DNA of 64,000 bases from Gemmatimonadota bacterium (GTDB lineage Bacteria; Gemmatimonadota; Gemmatimonadetes; Gemmatimonadales; GWC2-71-9), in contig JADJAK010000002.1 of the NCBI GenBank assembly GCA_016704275.1, positions 372,001-436,000 of the forward strand, given 5' to 3'. The position numbers and the translations under genes were made by a program. Positions 25,220 through 34,488 of the stretch are shown here, one piece after another. The notes beneath the pieces are model-generated. The model made no database searches. It worked only from the letters and a program-made list of their open reading frames with translations, and was not told the origin of the DNA. How positions within the stretch are numbered: position 1 is the stretch's first letter; each line of letters begins with the position of its first letter.

Positions 25220-26550
25220 GCCTCACCAGCCGTCTGGTGTGGGGCACCATCACGGTGGTGGCCTTCACGCTCCTGCTGATGCTGTGGGGCGCAGAACGCT
25301 GGTCAATGACCGCGGCTGCGCTCTTCGCGTTGGTGGTGGCACTCGGTCTCGCGACGCTGACCGGGCGCGCCGTCGCGCAGCCGCTGGTGGCCCTCTCCAA
25401 GGCCGCCCGCGACATCGCCTCCGGCCTCCTCCCGGCGTTCCCGCGCTCCGGCATTCCCGAGGTCGATGCGCTGGTGCAGGCGTTGCGGCAGATGAATCGC
25501 CAGCTCGCCGATCGCTTCGAGGACGTGCAGCGCGAGAAGGCCGAGGCGGCCGCGATCGTCAACGCGATGGTCGAGGGCGTCATCGCCACTGATCCGCGTG
25601 GCCGGATCGTCACCGCGAATCCGGCGGCGCGGCGGTTGCTCGGCTATTCGCACGAGGCGGACCTCCCCGACCTGCGCACGCTCTTTCGTGTGAAAGCGGC
25701 GCGTGCAGCGGTCGATGCGGTGCTCGAAGGCGAGGCGGTGCAGGATCGCGAGGTGGAGTTCGACGGCGTCACGCTCACGCTGAACGCCCGGGCGCTCCCG
25801 ACCGGCGGCGCCGTCCTGGTGCTGCACGACCTGACCGAAGTGCGCCGACTCGAGGCCGTCCGCCGCGACTTCGTCGCCAACGTCTCGCACGAACTCAAGA
25901 CACCGCTGACCTCGATCTCCGGCTACGCCGAGACCCTGGCCGATGGCGGCGTCGACCCGGCGACGACGAAGCGCTTCCTCGCGACGATTGTCAGCAACGC
26001 GGCGCGGATGCAGCGGCTGGTGGATGATCTCCTCGACCTGTCGCGCATCGAGGCCGGGCGCTGGATCCCGGAACCGGTGGCAGTGTCCCTCGAGAGCGCG
26101 GCGAACGAATGCTGGGCGATGTTCGCCGACCGGGCGGCCACGCGACGCGTGACCTTCACTCGCGCGTTCGCGCCGGACGCCGCCACCGTCACGGCCGACC
26201 CGCACGCCGTTCGCCACGTGCTGCAGAACCTGGTCGACAACGCGCTCCGCTACGTGCCCGAAGGCGGCGCCATCACCTGCCGCAGCGAACGCGCCGACGG
26301 CGGCGTCGTGCTCAGCGTCGAGGACAACGGCAGCGGCATCAACAGCGACCACCTCCCCCGGATCTTCGAGCGCTTCTATCGCGTCGATCCCTCGCGCTCC
26401 CGCGACGAGGGCGGCACCGGCCTCGGCCTCGCGATCATCAAGCACATGGTCGAGGCACACGGGGGCAGGGTCTGGGCGGAGAGCACGCTAGGCGAGGGGA
26501 CGGCGGTGCGGAGTTGGTGGCCTGAGGGGATCGAGAAGCGAGACGCGTGA
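25216..26550 (+). CDS. phoR: PhoR-type sensor histidine kinase
   Basis: Membrane histidine kinase of 444 residues. Two helices (about residues 8-24 and 31-50) are joined by a very short loop, so there is no periplasmic sensor domain, as in PhoR proteins that sense through PstSCAB-PhoU. A HAMP-like linker and a PAS domain (about 108-205) precede H225 in FVANVSHELKTPLTSI, followed by an HATPase domain with VDNALRYVP, EDNGSGI and GGTGLGLAI. The GTG start overlaps phoB. The stop codon lies inside a heptamer repeat. Confidence 0.92.
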   Translation: MSLTSRLVWGTITVVAFTLLLMLWGAERWSMTAAALFALVVALGLATLTGRAVAQPLVALSKAARDIASGLLPAFPRSGIPEVDALVQALRQMNRQLADRFEDVQREKAEAAAIVNAMVEGVIATDPRGRIVTANPAARRLLGYSHEADLPDLRTLFRVKAARAAVDAVLEGEAVQDREVEFDGVTLTLNARALPTGGAVLVLHDLTEVRRLEAVRRDFVANVSHELKTPLTSISGYAETLADGGVDPATTKRFLATIVSNAARMQRLVDDLLDLSRIEAGRWIPEPVAVSLESAANECWAMFADRAATRRVTFTRAFAPDAATVTADPHAVRHVLQNLVDNALRYVPEGGAITCRSERADGGVVLSVEDNGSGINSDHLPRIFERFYRVDPSRSRDEGGTGLGLAIIKHMVEAHGGRVWAESTLGEGTAVRSWWPEGIEKRDA

Positions 26551-26622
26551 AGCGAGAAGCGGGGCCCAGCGGAGAGATCGTCCCGCCGGGCCCCGCTTCT
26601 CGCCTCTCGCTTCTCGCTTCTC
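26533..26622. repeat. Inverted heptameric repeat pair, GAGAAGC/GCTTCTC
   Basis: Left arm 26533-26567: GAGAAGC, GAGACGC, GTGAAGC, GAGAAGC, GGGGCCC. Right arm 26588-26622: GGGCCCC, GCTTCTC, GCCTCTC, GCTTCTC, GCTTCTC. The arms are near-perfect reverse complements around 20 bases. The phoR stop is in the left arm and the porin stop follows the right arm by one base, so it probably works as a two-way terminator. Confidence 0.92.
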
Positions 26623-26623
26623 G

Positions 26624-27820
26624 CTAAATTCCCAACTCCACCGCCCACCGCACAATCCACCCCTTCCGCGCCGCACCCGCCGCATTCGCGGCGACGTGGT
26701 CATGCAGCAACTCGCCGGTGCTCTTGATCCGGTGCCGCTTGAAGTACCGCGTGAGCCCCACCGACAGCTGCTCCTGCCGCGCGGCGCCGATCTCATCGGC
26801 GATCTCCTCGTCCGGCGTCACCACCGCCCACCGCACCTGGGGCGACCAGCCGCTCGCGAGCGCGTAACTGGCCTGTAGCAGGCGGCCGGTGCCGGTGTAG
26901 ACGTAGCGGTTGGCCGAGCCGGCGCGGGTCGTGATCGGATCCTCGGCCGTGCGCTTGGCGAATTCACCGTAGAGCGCGACGCCACGGTGCTTGAAGAGCA
27001 CGTCGGCCTCGAGCGTGCGCATCGTGCGCGCGGCATGCAGCGGCAGGCCCAATTGCCCGCCGACCTTGGTGGTCTTGTTGTTCTGCTGGGCCGAGACCGC
27101 CAGGGCCAGTCGCGGCGCGGCTTGGCGGGTCAGGTCGCCCTCGAAGTCGTCGCTGCCATCCGCGAAGGCGCCGAGCGGCTGGACCTCGGCCCGCGCCGTC
27201 CACGCGACGCCGTCATCGTTGCCGGCAGGATTGCGCCCCTCGCCACCGCTGAGCGCGGTGCGCAGGTGAACCGGCGTGCCGCCGAGCGTGTCCGCCCACC
27301 AGAGCTGCACCCCCACGTCGCGATCGAAGGTGAAGCGGTTGTTGACGATCGACCGCTCCGGGAACTCCAGATCACTTGACGAGATCACCCGCTGCCGATT
27401 GCCCGGGAGCTTGGTCTGGCCAACGATCCCCTGCAGGTGTGGGGTGAAGCGCCAGGTGATCGTGGCGTCGCGGAGCACATTGGGAAAGCCGGTGTCGGCC
27501 CAATCCTGATCGCCGCGCGTGAAGGAGAGCTGGAGGTTGAATCCGAGCCGGGGGTCGAGGAGCGTGCCGCCGAAGCGCAGCCGGGCCCGGCGAACCTGGA
27601 AGGCGACCTGCTCCGGATTGAAGGGCTCATCCTCGGAGGAGCTCACGGTCATCAGCTCCTGGATCCGGAAGCGCATGGTCACCCGGTTCACGCCATCGGG
27701 CGAGGCCCACGTGACGCCTCGCCCGTCGACGACGACTCCGGGGGCGGTCTGGGCCGCGGCCGAGAGGGGGATCGAAAGGATGAGTGACGCCAGCAAGACC
27801 AGGCGCAGGCGGGTTGGCAT
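26624..27820 (-). CDS. Phosphate-selective porin O/P-like outer membrane protein
   Basis: A 398-residue protein with a clear signal peptide (cut near SAAAQ). The rest alternates short beta strands of an outer-membrane barrel, with the OprO/OprP-family order: RRARLRFGGTLLDPRLGF, VGQTKLPGNRQR, SSSDLEFPERSIVNNRF and DRDVGVQL near the middle, and a late WSPQVRWAVVTPDEE segment. ATG 27820 follows GGAG. It is divergent from pstS and shares with it a GTGAC direct repeat, so phosphate control is expected. Confidence 0.85.
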   Translation of the reverse strand: MPTRLRLVLLASLILSIPLSAAAQTAPGVVVDGRGVTWASPDGVNRVTMRFRIQELMTVSSSEDEPFNPEQVAFQVRRARLRFGGTLLDPRLGFNLQLSFTRGDQDWADTGFPNVLRDATITWRFTPHLQGIVGQTKLPGNRQRVISSSDLEFPERSIVNNRFTFDRDVGVQLWWADTLGGTPVHLRTALSGGEGRNPAGNDDGVAWTARAEVQPLGAFADGSDDFEGDLTRQAAPRLALAVSAQQNNKTTKVGGQLGLPLHAARTMRTLEADVLFKHRGVALYGEFAKRTAEDPITTRAGSANRYVYTGTGRLLQASYALASGWSPQVRWAVVTPDEEIADEIGAARQEQLSVGLTRYFKRHRIKSTGELLHDHVAANAAGAARKGWIVRWAVELGI

Positions 27821-27850
27821 CGTGGGACGCTCCAAGGTGACGGCCGAGTT

Positions 27851-27872
27851 GTGACGGAATCGTGACGAAGAT
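27851..27872. promoter_or_regulatory. Pho box-like direct repeat between porin and pstS
   Basis: GTGACGGAATC and GTGACGAAGAT are consecutive 11-bp units; on the minus strand they read as CGTCAC repeats, close to the CTGTCA units of PhoB boxes. A further GTGAC lies at 27837. It sits between two phosphate genes transcribed apart. Confidence 0.6.
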
Positions 27873-27909
27873 AGCGACAGCGTCCTGCGGAGGGCGCTAA
27901 TTTTCGGGG

Positions 27910-28953
27910 ATGCATCCTCGCCGCCTCCGGGGCCTCCTCGCCGCCCTTGCCCTCCTGCTCCCCGGGGCGGCATCCGCCCAACAGATCCTGACGGGCGCGG
28001 GTGCCACCTTCCCCTATCCGCTGTACTCCAATTGGTTCGCCAGCTACCAGCAGCTGACCGGCGTGCGAATCAATTACCAATCCATCGGGTCGGGCGGCGG
28101 CATTCGGCAGTTCATCAAGGGCACCGTCGATTTCGGCGCGTCCGACGCCAGCATGAAGGATGAACAGATCGCCGCGGTGCAGGGCAACGTGGTGCAGATC
28201 CCGACGGTGATCGGCTCGGTCGTGCTGACCTACAACCTGAAGGGGCTCGGAACCCGTCGGCTCCGCCTCGATGCGCCGACGATTGCCGACATCTACCTCG
28301 GCCGGATCACGTCGTGGCAGGATCCGCGGCTCAAGGCGCTGAACCCCGGGATGATCTTCCCCAAGCTCGACATCGTGGTGGTCGGGCGGTCCGACGGCTC
28401 CGGGACCACCTTCGTCTTCACCGACTATCTCGCCAAGGTCTCGCCCGAGTGGCTGCGTCGCGTCGGCCGCGGCACCGCGGTGCGCTGGCCGGCGGGCCTC
28501 GGTGGCAAGGGCAACGAGGGCGTGACGGCGCAGGTGAAGCTGCTCGAAGGGAGCATCGGCTACGTGGAGATGGGCTACGCGCTGGCGAACAAGCTCGCCT
28601 TCGCCGAGCTGCAGAATCAGGCCGGAGCGTGGGTGATCCCGACGCTCCAGTCGGCCCGCGCGGCGGCCGCATCGCTCGAGTGGACCGCGAGCACCGACTT
28701 CCGGGTGTCGATCACCAACGCGCCCGGCAAGGACGCCTACCCGATCTCCTCGTTCACCTGGCTGCTGATCTATCGCGACAGCAAGTCGCCAGCGACTGCC
28801 CGGCAGTTGCGCGACTTCCTCCGCTGGATGCTGACCCCGGCGGCGCAGGCGCAGGCGGAACGGCTCCACTACGCCCCGCTGCCGAAGGTGGTCGCCGACC
28901 TCGTCGCGGCGCGGCTCCCGACCCTGCGAGCCAACGGCCGACCCATCCCGTGA
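27910..28953 (+). CDS. pstS: Phosphate ABC transporter substrate-binding protein
   Basis: Periplasmic phosphate receptor of 347 residues. A signal peptide ends near AASAQ. Phosphate contacts of the family are visible: GAGATFPYPLY, QSIGSGGGIRQF, DFGASDASM and VGRSDGSGTTFVFTDYL. ATG 27910 lies six bases after a TAATTT box, so the mRNA may have almost no leader. First gene of a seven-gene run with overlapping starts down to ppx. Confidence 0.95.
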   Translation: MHPRRLRGLLAALALLLPGAASAQQILTGAGATFPYPLYSNWFASYQQLTGVRINYQSIGSGGGIRQFIKGTVDFGASDASMKDEQIAAVQGNVVQIPTVIGSVVLTYNLKGLGTRRLRLDAPTIADIYLGRITSWQDPRLKALNPGMIFPKLDIVVVGRSDGSGTTFVFTDYLAKVSPEWLRRVGRGTAVRWPAGLGGKGNEGVTAQVKLLEGSIGYVEMGYALANKLAFAELQNQAGAWVIPTLQSARAAAASLEWTASTDFRVSITNAPGKDAYPISSFTWLLIYRDSKSPATARQLRDFLRWMLTPAAQAQAERLHYAPLPKVVADLVAARLPTLRANGRPIP

Positions 28954-29891
28954 GCAGCGCCCGTCACTCGACCGGTGTCTGGGGCGACCGCCTCTTCCGC
29001 AGCTTCGTCACCCTGGCGGCGCTGTCGGTGCCGATCCTGCTGGCATTTCTCGTGTACGAGCTCTACGTCGGCGCGGCCCCCGCGATCGACCGGTTCGGTT
29101 TCGCCTTCCTCACCAGCGACATCTGGGACCCGGTCGCCGGCGAATTCGGCGCCTGGCCGCTGATCGTCGGCACGCTGCTCTCCGCCTTTCTCGCGCTGCT
29201 GATCGCGGTCCCGCTCTCCCTCGGCGTGGCGATCTTCCTGGTCGAGTTTGCCCCGAAAGCGATCCGCGGGCCGATCGGCTTCGTCATCGAACTGCTGGCG
29301 GCCATCCCGTCGGTGGTCTACGGCCTCTGGGGCATCTTCTTCCTGATCCCGCTCCTCCGCGCCACGCTCTTTCCCTTCCTCCGCTCGACCCTCGGCTTCC
29401 TCCCCTTCTTCCAGGGACCGATCTACGGCCCGTCGATGCTCACCGCGGCGATGATCCTCGCGATCATGGTGATGCCCTACATCATGTCGGTCTCGCGCGA
29501 GGTCCTGTTGGCCGTCCCGGTGGCGCAGCGCGAGGCGGCGCTGGCGTTGGGCGCCACGCGCTGGGAAGCGGTCACCGGCGCGGTGCTCCCCTACGCACGC
29601 TCCGGCATCATCGGCGCGATCATCCTCGGACTGGGCCGCGCCCTGGGCGAGACGATGGCCGTCACCATGCTGATCGGCAACCGGCATGACATCTCGATGT
29701 CACTCTTCGCGCCGGGCTACACCATGGCCTCGGTGATCGCCAACGAGTTCACCGAGGCATCCACCGACCTCCACTTCGCCGCCCTCACCTACGTGGCGCT
29801 CGTGCTGTTCGTGGTGACCGTCCTGGTGAACGCCGCGGCTCGGCTGCTGATCTGGCGCGTCTCGCGGAAGGCCGGAGGGACGCCGGCATGA
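28950..29891 (+). CDS. pstC: Phosphate ABC transporter permease PstC
   Basis: Inner-membrane permease of 313 residues with about six helices. The EAA loop reads REAALALGATRWEAV and is followed by GLGRALGETMAVTMLIGN, typical of PstC. GTG 28950 overlaps the pstS stop by four bases, and an upstream extension in frame is only a shadow of pstS. Its stop overlaps pstA. Confidence 0.94.
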   Translation: MSSARHSTGVWGDRLFRSFVTLAALSVPILLAFLVYELYVGAAPAIDRFGFAFLTSDIWDPVAGEFGAWPLIVGTLLSAFLALLIAVPLSLGVAIFLVEFAPKAIRGPIGFVIELLAAIPSVVYGLWGIFFLIPLLRATLFPFLRSTLGFLPFFQGPIYGPSMLTAAMILAIMVMPYIMSVSREVLLAVPVAQREAALALGATRWEAVTGAVLPYARSGIIGAIILGLGRALGETMAVTMLIGNRHDISMSLFAPGYTMASVIANEFTEASTDLHFAALTYVALVLFVVTVLVNAAARLLIWRVSRKAGGTPA

Positions 29892-30733
29892 ACCGCCAGA
29901 CGCTTCGCTTCGCGGTGAGCAACGTGATGGTCGCGCTGACAGTCGCCGCGGTCCTCGTGGCCGTCCTGCCGCTCCTGCTCATCCTGGCGACGCTGATCGC
30001 CAAGGGTGCCGGCTCGCTCTCGTTGGCCTTCTTCACCAAGCCGCCCGGGCCGATCGGCTCGCTCGGTGGTGGCGTGCTGCACGGGCTGGTTGGCACCTTG
30101 ATGATGGTCGGGGTCGCCTGCCTCGCGGGGCTGCCGATCGGCATCGGGGCCGGCATCCATTGCGCCGAGTACCCGCACAGCAAGCTCAGCACGGTGGCGC
30201 GCTTCGTGGCGGACGTGATGAACGGCACACCGTCGATCGTGGTCGGCGTCTTTGCGTGGACGTGGATCGTGGCGAAGCAGGGCCACTTCTCCGCCCTCGC
30301 CGGCAGCGCGGCGCTCGGCATGCTGATGATCCCGATGGTGATGCGCACCACCGAGGAAATGATCAAGCTGGTGCCCAATGCCCTGCGCGAGGCGGCGCTG
30401 GCGCTCGGTTACCCGCGGTGGCGCACCTCGCTCACGATCGTGCTGCGCACCTGCCTCCCCGGCATCGTGACGGGCTCGCTGCTGGCCGTCGCGCGCATCG
30501 CCGGCGAGACGGCGCCGCTGCTCTTCACCGCGCTCGGCAATCAGTTCGTCTCCACGGACATGAGCCAGCCGATGGCGGCGCTGCCGCTGGTGGTCTTCTC
30601 CTACGCCACCGGCCCCTACGAGGAATGGCACGCGCTGGCGTGGGCCACGGCGCTGGTGCTGATCCTCGTGGTGCTGGTGCTCTCGCTGCTGGCCCGCTGG
30701 GCCACCCGTTCGCGGTTCGACACCCGTGGCTGA
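29888..30733 (+). CDS. pstA: Phosphate ABC transporter permease PstA
   Basis: Second permease, 281 residues, six helices. The family block GVLHGLVGTLMMVG, the GTPSIVVGVFAW segment, the EAA loop REAALALGYPRWRTSL and ARIAGETAPLLFTALGNQF identify PstA. ATG 29888 overlaps pstC, and the stop overlaps the GTG of the first pstB by eight bases. Confidence 0.94.
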   Translation: MNRQTLRFAVSNVMVALTVAAVLVAVLPLLLILATLIAKGAGSLSLAFFTKPPGPIGSLGGGVLHGLVGTLMMVGVACLAGLPIGIGAGIHCAEYPHSKLSTVARFVADVMNGTPSIVVGVFAWTWIVAKQGHFSALAGSAALGMLMIPMVMRTTEEMIKLVPNALREAALALGYPRWRTSLTIVLRTCLPGIVTGSLLAVARIAGETAPLLFTALGNQFVSTDMSQPMAALPLVVFSYATGPYEEWHALAWATALVLILVVLVLSLLARWATRSRFDTRG

Positions 30734-31496
30734 CGCGACCCCGGCGCGCATCGCCACCGACAAGCTCACCGCGATGTACGGCAAGTTCACCGCCGTGCAC
30801 GACATCTCGCTGCAGTTCGCCGCGAATCAGGTGCACGCGCTGATCGGCCCGTCGGGGTGCGGCAAGAGCACCTTCCTGCGCACGCTCAACCGGCTGCACG
30901 AGATCAGCGGTGGCGGCTGGATCGCCGGCAAGGTCCTCCTCGACGGCGTGAACATCTACAGCGACGACGTCGACGTGGTCGCGCTGCGCCGCCGGGTCGG
31001 CATGGTCTTCCAGAAGCCGACGCCGTTCCCGATGCTCTCGGTCCGCGACAACGTCGCCGCCGGTTTGCGCGTCGGCGCACGGCACAGCAAGGCGGAGATG
31101 GACGAGATCGTCGAGAAGGCACTGCATCAGGCCGCCCTCTGGGACGAGGTGAAGGATCGGCTGCACGAGAGCGCCCTGGGCCTCTCCGGCGGGCAACAGC
31201 AGCGGCTCTGCATTGCCCGGACCATTGCCGCTCGGCCCGAGGTGATCCTCCTCGACGAGCCCACCAGCGCGCTCGATCCGCAGGCGACGCAGCACATCGA
31301 GGAGCTGCTCTTCGAGCTGAAGCAGGAGTTCACCATCGTGATCGTGACCCACAACCTGCAGCAGGCAGCCCGCGCGTCGGACACGACCTCCTTTTTCTTC
31401 ATGGGCCGCCTGATCGAGAGCGGGGCGACGAAGCAGATGTTCACCGCCCCGACGCACGACCAGACCGAGGCCTACATCACCGGGCGGTTCGGATGA
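30726..31496 (+). CDS. pstB: Phosphate ABC transporter ATPase PstB, first copy
   Basis: ATPase subunit of 256 residues. Walker A is GPSGCGKST, signature LSGGQQQRLCIAR, Walker B VILLDEPTSALDP, and the switch His follows in THN. The N-terminal YGKFTAVHDISLQF is typical of PstB. It is followed with a four-base overlap by a second, clearly homologous ATPase. The two share long identical DNA stretches around Walker A, indicating tandem duplication. Confidence 0.94.
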   Translation: MADATPARIATDKLTAMYGKFTAVHDISLQFAANQVHALIGPSGCGKSTFLRTLNRLHEISGGGWIAGKVLLDGVNIYSDDVDVVALRRRVGMVFQKPTPFPMLSVRDNVAAGLRVGARHSKAEMDEIVEKALHQAALWDEVKDRLHESALGLSGGQQQRLCIARTIAARPEVILLDEPTSALDPQATQHIEELLFELKQEFTIVIVTHNLQQAARASDTTSFFFMGRLIESGATKQMFTAPTHDQTEAYITGRFG

Positions 31497-32254
31497 CCGA
31501 GGCCGTGGCCATCGCCGTGCGCGGCTTCTCGTTCTGGTACGGGGCTACCCAGGCGCTCGCCGACCTCGACTTCACGGTCGGCCAGCGGCAGGTGACCGCG
31601 GTGATCGGCCCGTCGGGGTGCGGCAAGAGCACCTTCCTCCGCGCCGTGAACCGGATGCACGATCTCGTCCCCGGCGCCCGGCGGGTGGGAGCCATCGAGC
31701 TTGATGGCCAGGACATCTACGCCCCGGGGACCGACGTCGTCGCCCTGCGGCGCCGGGTCGGGATGGTGTTCCAGAAGCCGAATCCCTTCCCGAAGAGCAT
31801 CTTTGACAACGTCGCCTACGGGGCCCGGCTGAACGGCCTCGTCCCTGCGGGGGACATGCCCGACCTGGTGGAGCGTTCGTTGCGCCAGGCCGCGCTCTGG
31901 GACGAGGTCAAGGATCGGCTCGATCGCAGTGCCCTGACGCTCTCCGGCGGCCAGCAGCAGCGGCTCTGCATTGCCCGGGCCCTCGGCAACGCCCCCGAGG
32001 TGCTGCTGATGGACGAACCCTGCTCCGCCCTGGATCCGATCGCCACCCAGAAGGTCGAGGAGCTGATCGTCGGATTGAAGCGGGACTACACGATCGTGAT
32101 CGTTACGCATAACATGCAGCAGGCCGCACGCATCTCCGACATCACCGGATTCTTCGATCGGGGGCGGCTGGTGGAGCTGGGCGACAGCCGGCAGATCTTC
32201 ACCAACCCCCGTCACGAACGGACGGAAGCGTACATCACCGGGAGGTTCGGATGA
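31493..32254 (+). CDS. pstB: Phosphate ABC transporter ATPase PstB, second copy
   Basis: 253-residue paralog of the preceding gene. It keeps all ATPase motifs: GPSGCGKST, LSGGQQQRLCIAR, LLMDEPCSALDP and the THN switch. It ends with the same TEAYITGRFG as the first copy. With one PstC and one PstA, the transporter could use a homodimer of either or a heterodimer of both. ATG 31493 overlaps the upstream stop; its own stop overlaps phoU. Confidence 0.93.
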   Translation: MTEAVAIAVRGFSFWYGATQALADLDFTVGQRQVTAVIGPSGCGKSTFLRAVNRMHDLVPGARRVGAIELDGQDIYAPGTDVVALRRRVGMVFQKPNPFPKSIFDNVAYGARLNGLVPAGDMPDLVERSLRQAALWDEVKDRLDRSALTLSGGQQQRLCIARALGNAPEVLLMDEPCSALDPIATQKVEELIVGLKRDYTIVIVTHNMQQAARISDITGFFDRGRLVELGDSRQIFTNPRHERTEAYITGRFG

Positions 32255-32940
32255 GCGTCGAGACCCACCGCCACTTTCACGAAGAGCTGAGCCACGTGAA
32301 GGTGCGCCTGCTCACCATGTCGGGCGAGGCCGAAGCGGCGCTGGGCCTGGCGGTCGAGGCACTGCTCGAGCGCGATGCCGGCAAGGCCGAGCGCGTCATC
32401 CACGGCGACCGCACCATCGACGCCATGGAAGTCGAGATCGAGGAGCAGTGCATCAACCTCCTCGCTCTGCAGCAGCCGATGGCCCGCGACCTTCGCATGC
32501 TGACCTCCGCCCTCAAGATCGCCAACGACCTCGAGCGCGTCGGCGACCACGCCGTGAACATCGCCCAGTCCGCCGAACGCCTCGCCAAGAGCCGCCCGAT
32601 CACGCCGGAGCCGGAGATCATCGAGATGGCGCGGTTGGCGCGCGGGATGCTTTCCGACGCCCTCGAGGCCTTCATCCGCGGCGACGCCTCGGCCGGTCGC
32701 GAAGTCTGCCGCCGAGACGACAAGGTCGATGCGCTGCACCGCTCGGTGTTCAGGATCCTGCTGACCCACATGATGGAGGATCCGCACATGATCGGCGCCG
32801 GGATGGAGCTCTTCCTCGTCAGCCGGAACCTCGAACGGGTGGCCGACCTCGCCACGAACATCGGCGAGGACGTGGTCTTCCTCGTCGAAGGGAAGTCGAT
32901 CAAGCACCACGCCGAGGATCGCGGCGACGCGCCCACGTGA
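32251..32940 (+). CDS. phoU: Phosphate signaling protein PhoU
   Basis: Cytoplasmic regulator of 229 residues linking PstSCAB to PhoR. It is a double three-helix bundle with the two family repeats: ALQQPMARDLRMLTSALKIANDLERVGDHAVNIA region in the first half and ISRNLERVADLATNIGEDVVFLVEG-like helix in the second (SRNLERVADLATNIGED). ATG 32251 overlaps pstB2 and the stop overlaps the GTG of the exopolyphosphatase gene. Confidence 0.94.
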   Translation: MSVETHRHFHEELSHVKVRLLTMSGEAEAALGLAVEALLERDAGKAERVIHGDRTIDAMEVEIEEQCINLLALQQPMARDLRMLTSALKIANDLERVGDHAVNIAQSAERLAKSRPITPEPEIIEMARLARGMLSDALEAFIRGDASAGREVCRRDDKVDALHRSVFRILLTHMMEDPHMIGAGMELFLVSRNLERVADLATNIGEDVVFLVEGKSIKHHAEDRGDAPT

Positions 32941-34482
32941 GCGGTCCCGTCGCAGGACGTGAGCGGCTCGGCGCCATCGACGTCGGCTCCAATTCGATCC
33001 GCCTGCTGGTCGCGGAGCACGACCCGTCCAGCGGCATTGAAGTCATCGACGAGGAAAAGGCGATGCCGCGGCTGGCGCGCGGCGTCGGGACGACGGGCGC
33101 CCTCGACCCCGATGCGATGGAGCAGGCATTCGAGGCGCTACGCCGGATGAAGGGTGTCGCCGAACGGCGTGGGGTGACCCGGCTGGCCGCGGTCGCCACC
33201 TCCGCCATGCGCGACGCCAGCAACGGTCCCGCCTTCGCCGCCCGGATCCGAAGGGAACTCGACATCCCGCTGGAGATCATCGACGAGGATCGGGAGGCCC
33301 GCCTCTCGTGGCGCTCGGTGGCCCACCACTTCACGCTCACCGATACGCGCACGCTGGTGGCTGACATCGGTGGCGGCTCGCTCGAGCTGATCGGCGCCGT
33401 GGACGGCCTCGTCGAGGTGACCACGTCGCTCCCCCTCGGCGCCGTCCGGCTCACCGAGTCGCACCTGCCTGGCAAGCGCGACCCGCAGAAGGAAGTCGCC
33501 GCGCTGCGCCGGCATGTGCGCCAGGTGCTCCGGAAGGCGCTCCCGTGGCGCGACTGGATCCAGGCCACCCTCATCGGCTCCGGTGGCTCCTTCACCAACA
33601 TGGCGCGGATGGCGATTGCCCGCCGAGGGCACTCGACCGAGACGGTGCACGGCACCACGGTGCATACCGGCGAAGTCGAGGCGCTGCTCGAGTGGCTCTG
33701 CACCAAGACGCCGGCCGAGCGCGCCGAGGTCACCGGCCTCAATCCGAACCGCGCCGACATCATCCTGGCCGGCCTCGCCGTCACCGCCGAGTTGCTGGCG
33801 CTGATCGATGGGCGCAAGGTCACCGTCTCGGCGTTCGGGCTTCGCGAGGGGTTGTTGCTCGAGATGGTCGGACACGAAGGGCCGGCACGCCCGGCCGATC
33901 CGCTCCGGCTGATCCGCGAGTTCATGGACCGCTGCCGCACCGACCGTCGGCATGTCGAGCAGGTGCGCCTGATCGCGCTCTCGCTTGCACGACCAGCTGG
34001 CGCCCGCGCTGGGCTCGACCCCCGAGGAGCGCTGGCTGCTGGAAGCGGCGGCGCTGCTGCATGACGTCGGACAGCTGGTCTCCTACGCGCGCCATCATCG
34101 CCACAGCTACCAGCTCATCACCCACGCCGAACGGATCGGCCTCGGCGCACGCGACCGAAAGCTGGTCGCCCTGGCCTCACGCTATCACCGGAAGTCGGGG
34201 CCCAAGCGGAAGCACGAGGAATTCAGCGCGCTGCCGCCGGAAGATCAGGCGATCGTGCGCCGCATCAGCGGCCTGCTGCGCGTCGCGGATGGCCTCGATC
34301 GTGGACACACTGCGGCCGTCGATCGCGTCACCGCCACGGTGCTCGGCGACCGCTGCGTCATTCGCGCCTTCCCGCGTGTCGAGGGCACGGACATTTCGCT
34401 GGAAGTCTGGGGCGCGTCACGCAAATCTGACGTGCTGGAAAAGGCACTGGGCCTCGAGGTGGTGCTGGCGGCAGGGTTGTAA
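32937..34482 (+). pseudogene. Ppx/GppA-type exopolyphosphatase with HD domain, frameshifted
   Basis: Should hydrolyze polyphosphate or pppGpp. The N-terminal ASKHA domain is complete: AIDVGSNSIRLLVAE, AVATSAMRDASN, DIGGGSLELIG and GSGGSFTNMA. Its frame runs to 34064, but family similarity switches near 33984-33987 to the next frame, LHDQLAPALGSTPEERWLL, continuing through the HD-type AALLHDVGQLVSYARHHRHS to 34482. Removing one base in CTCTCGCTTGCACG restores the protein, about 514 residues. GTG 32937 overlaps phoU. Real decay or one-base insertion error cannot be separated here. Confidence 0.78.
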
Positions 34483-34488
34483 GAGTCT

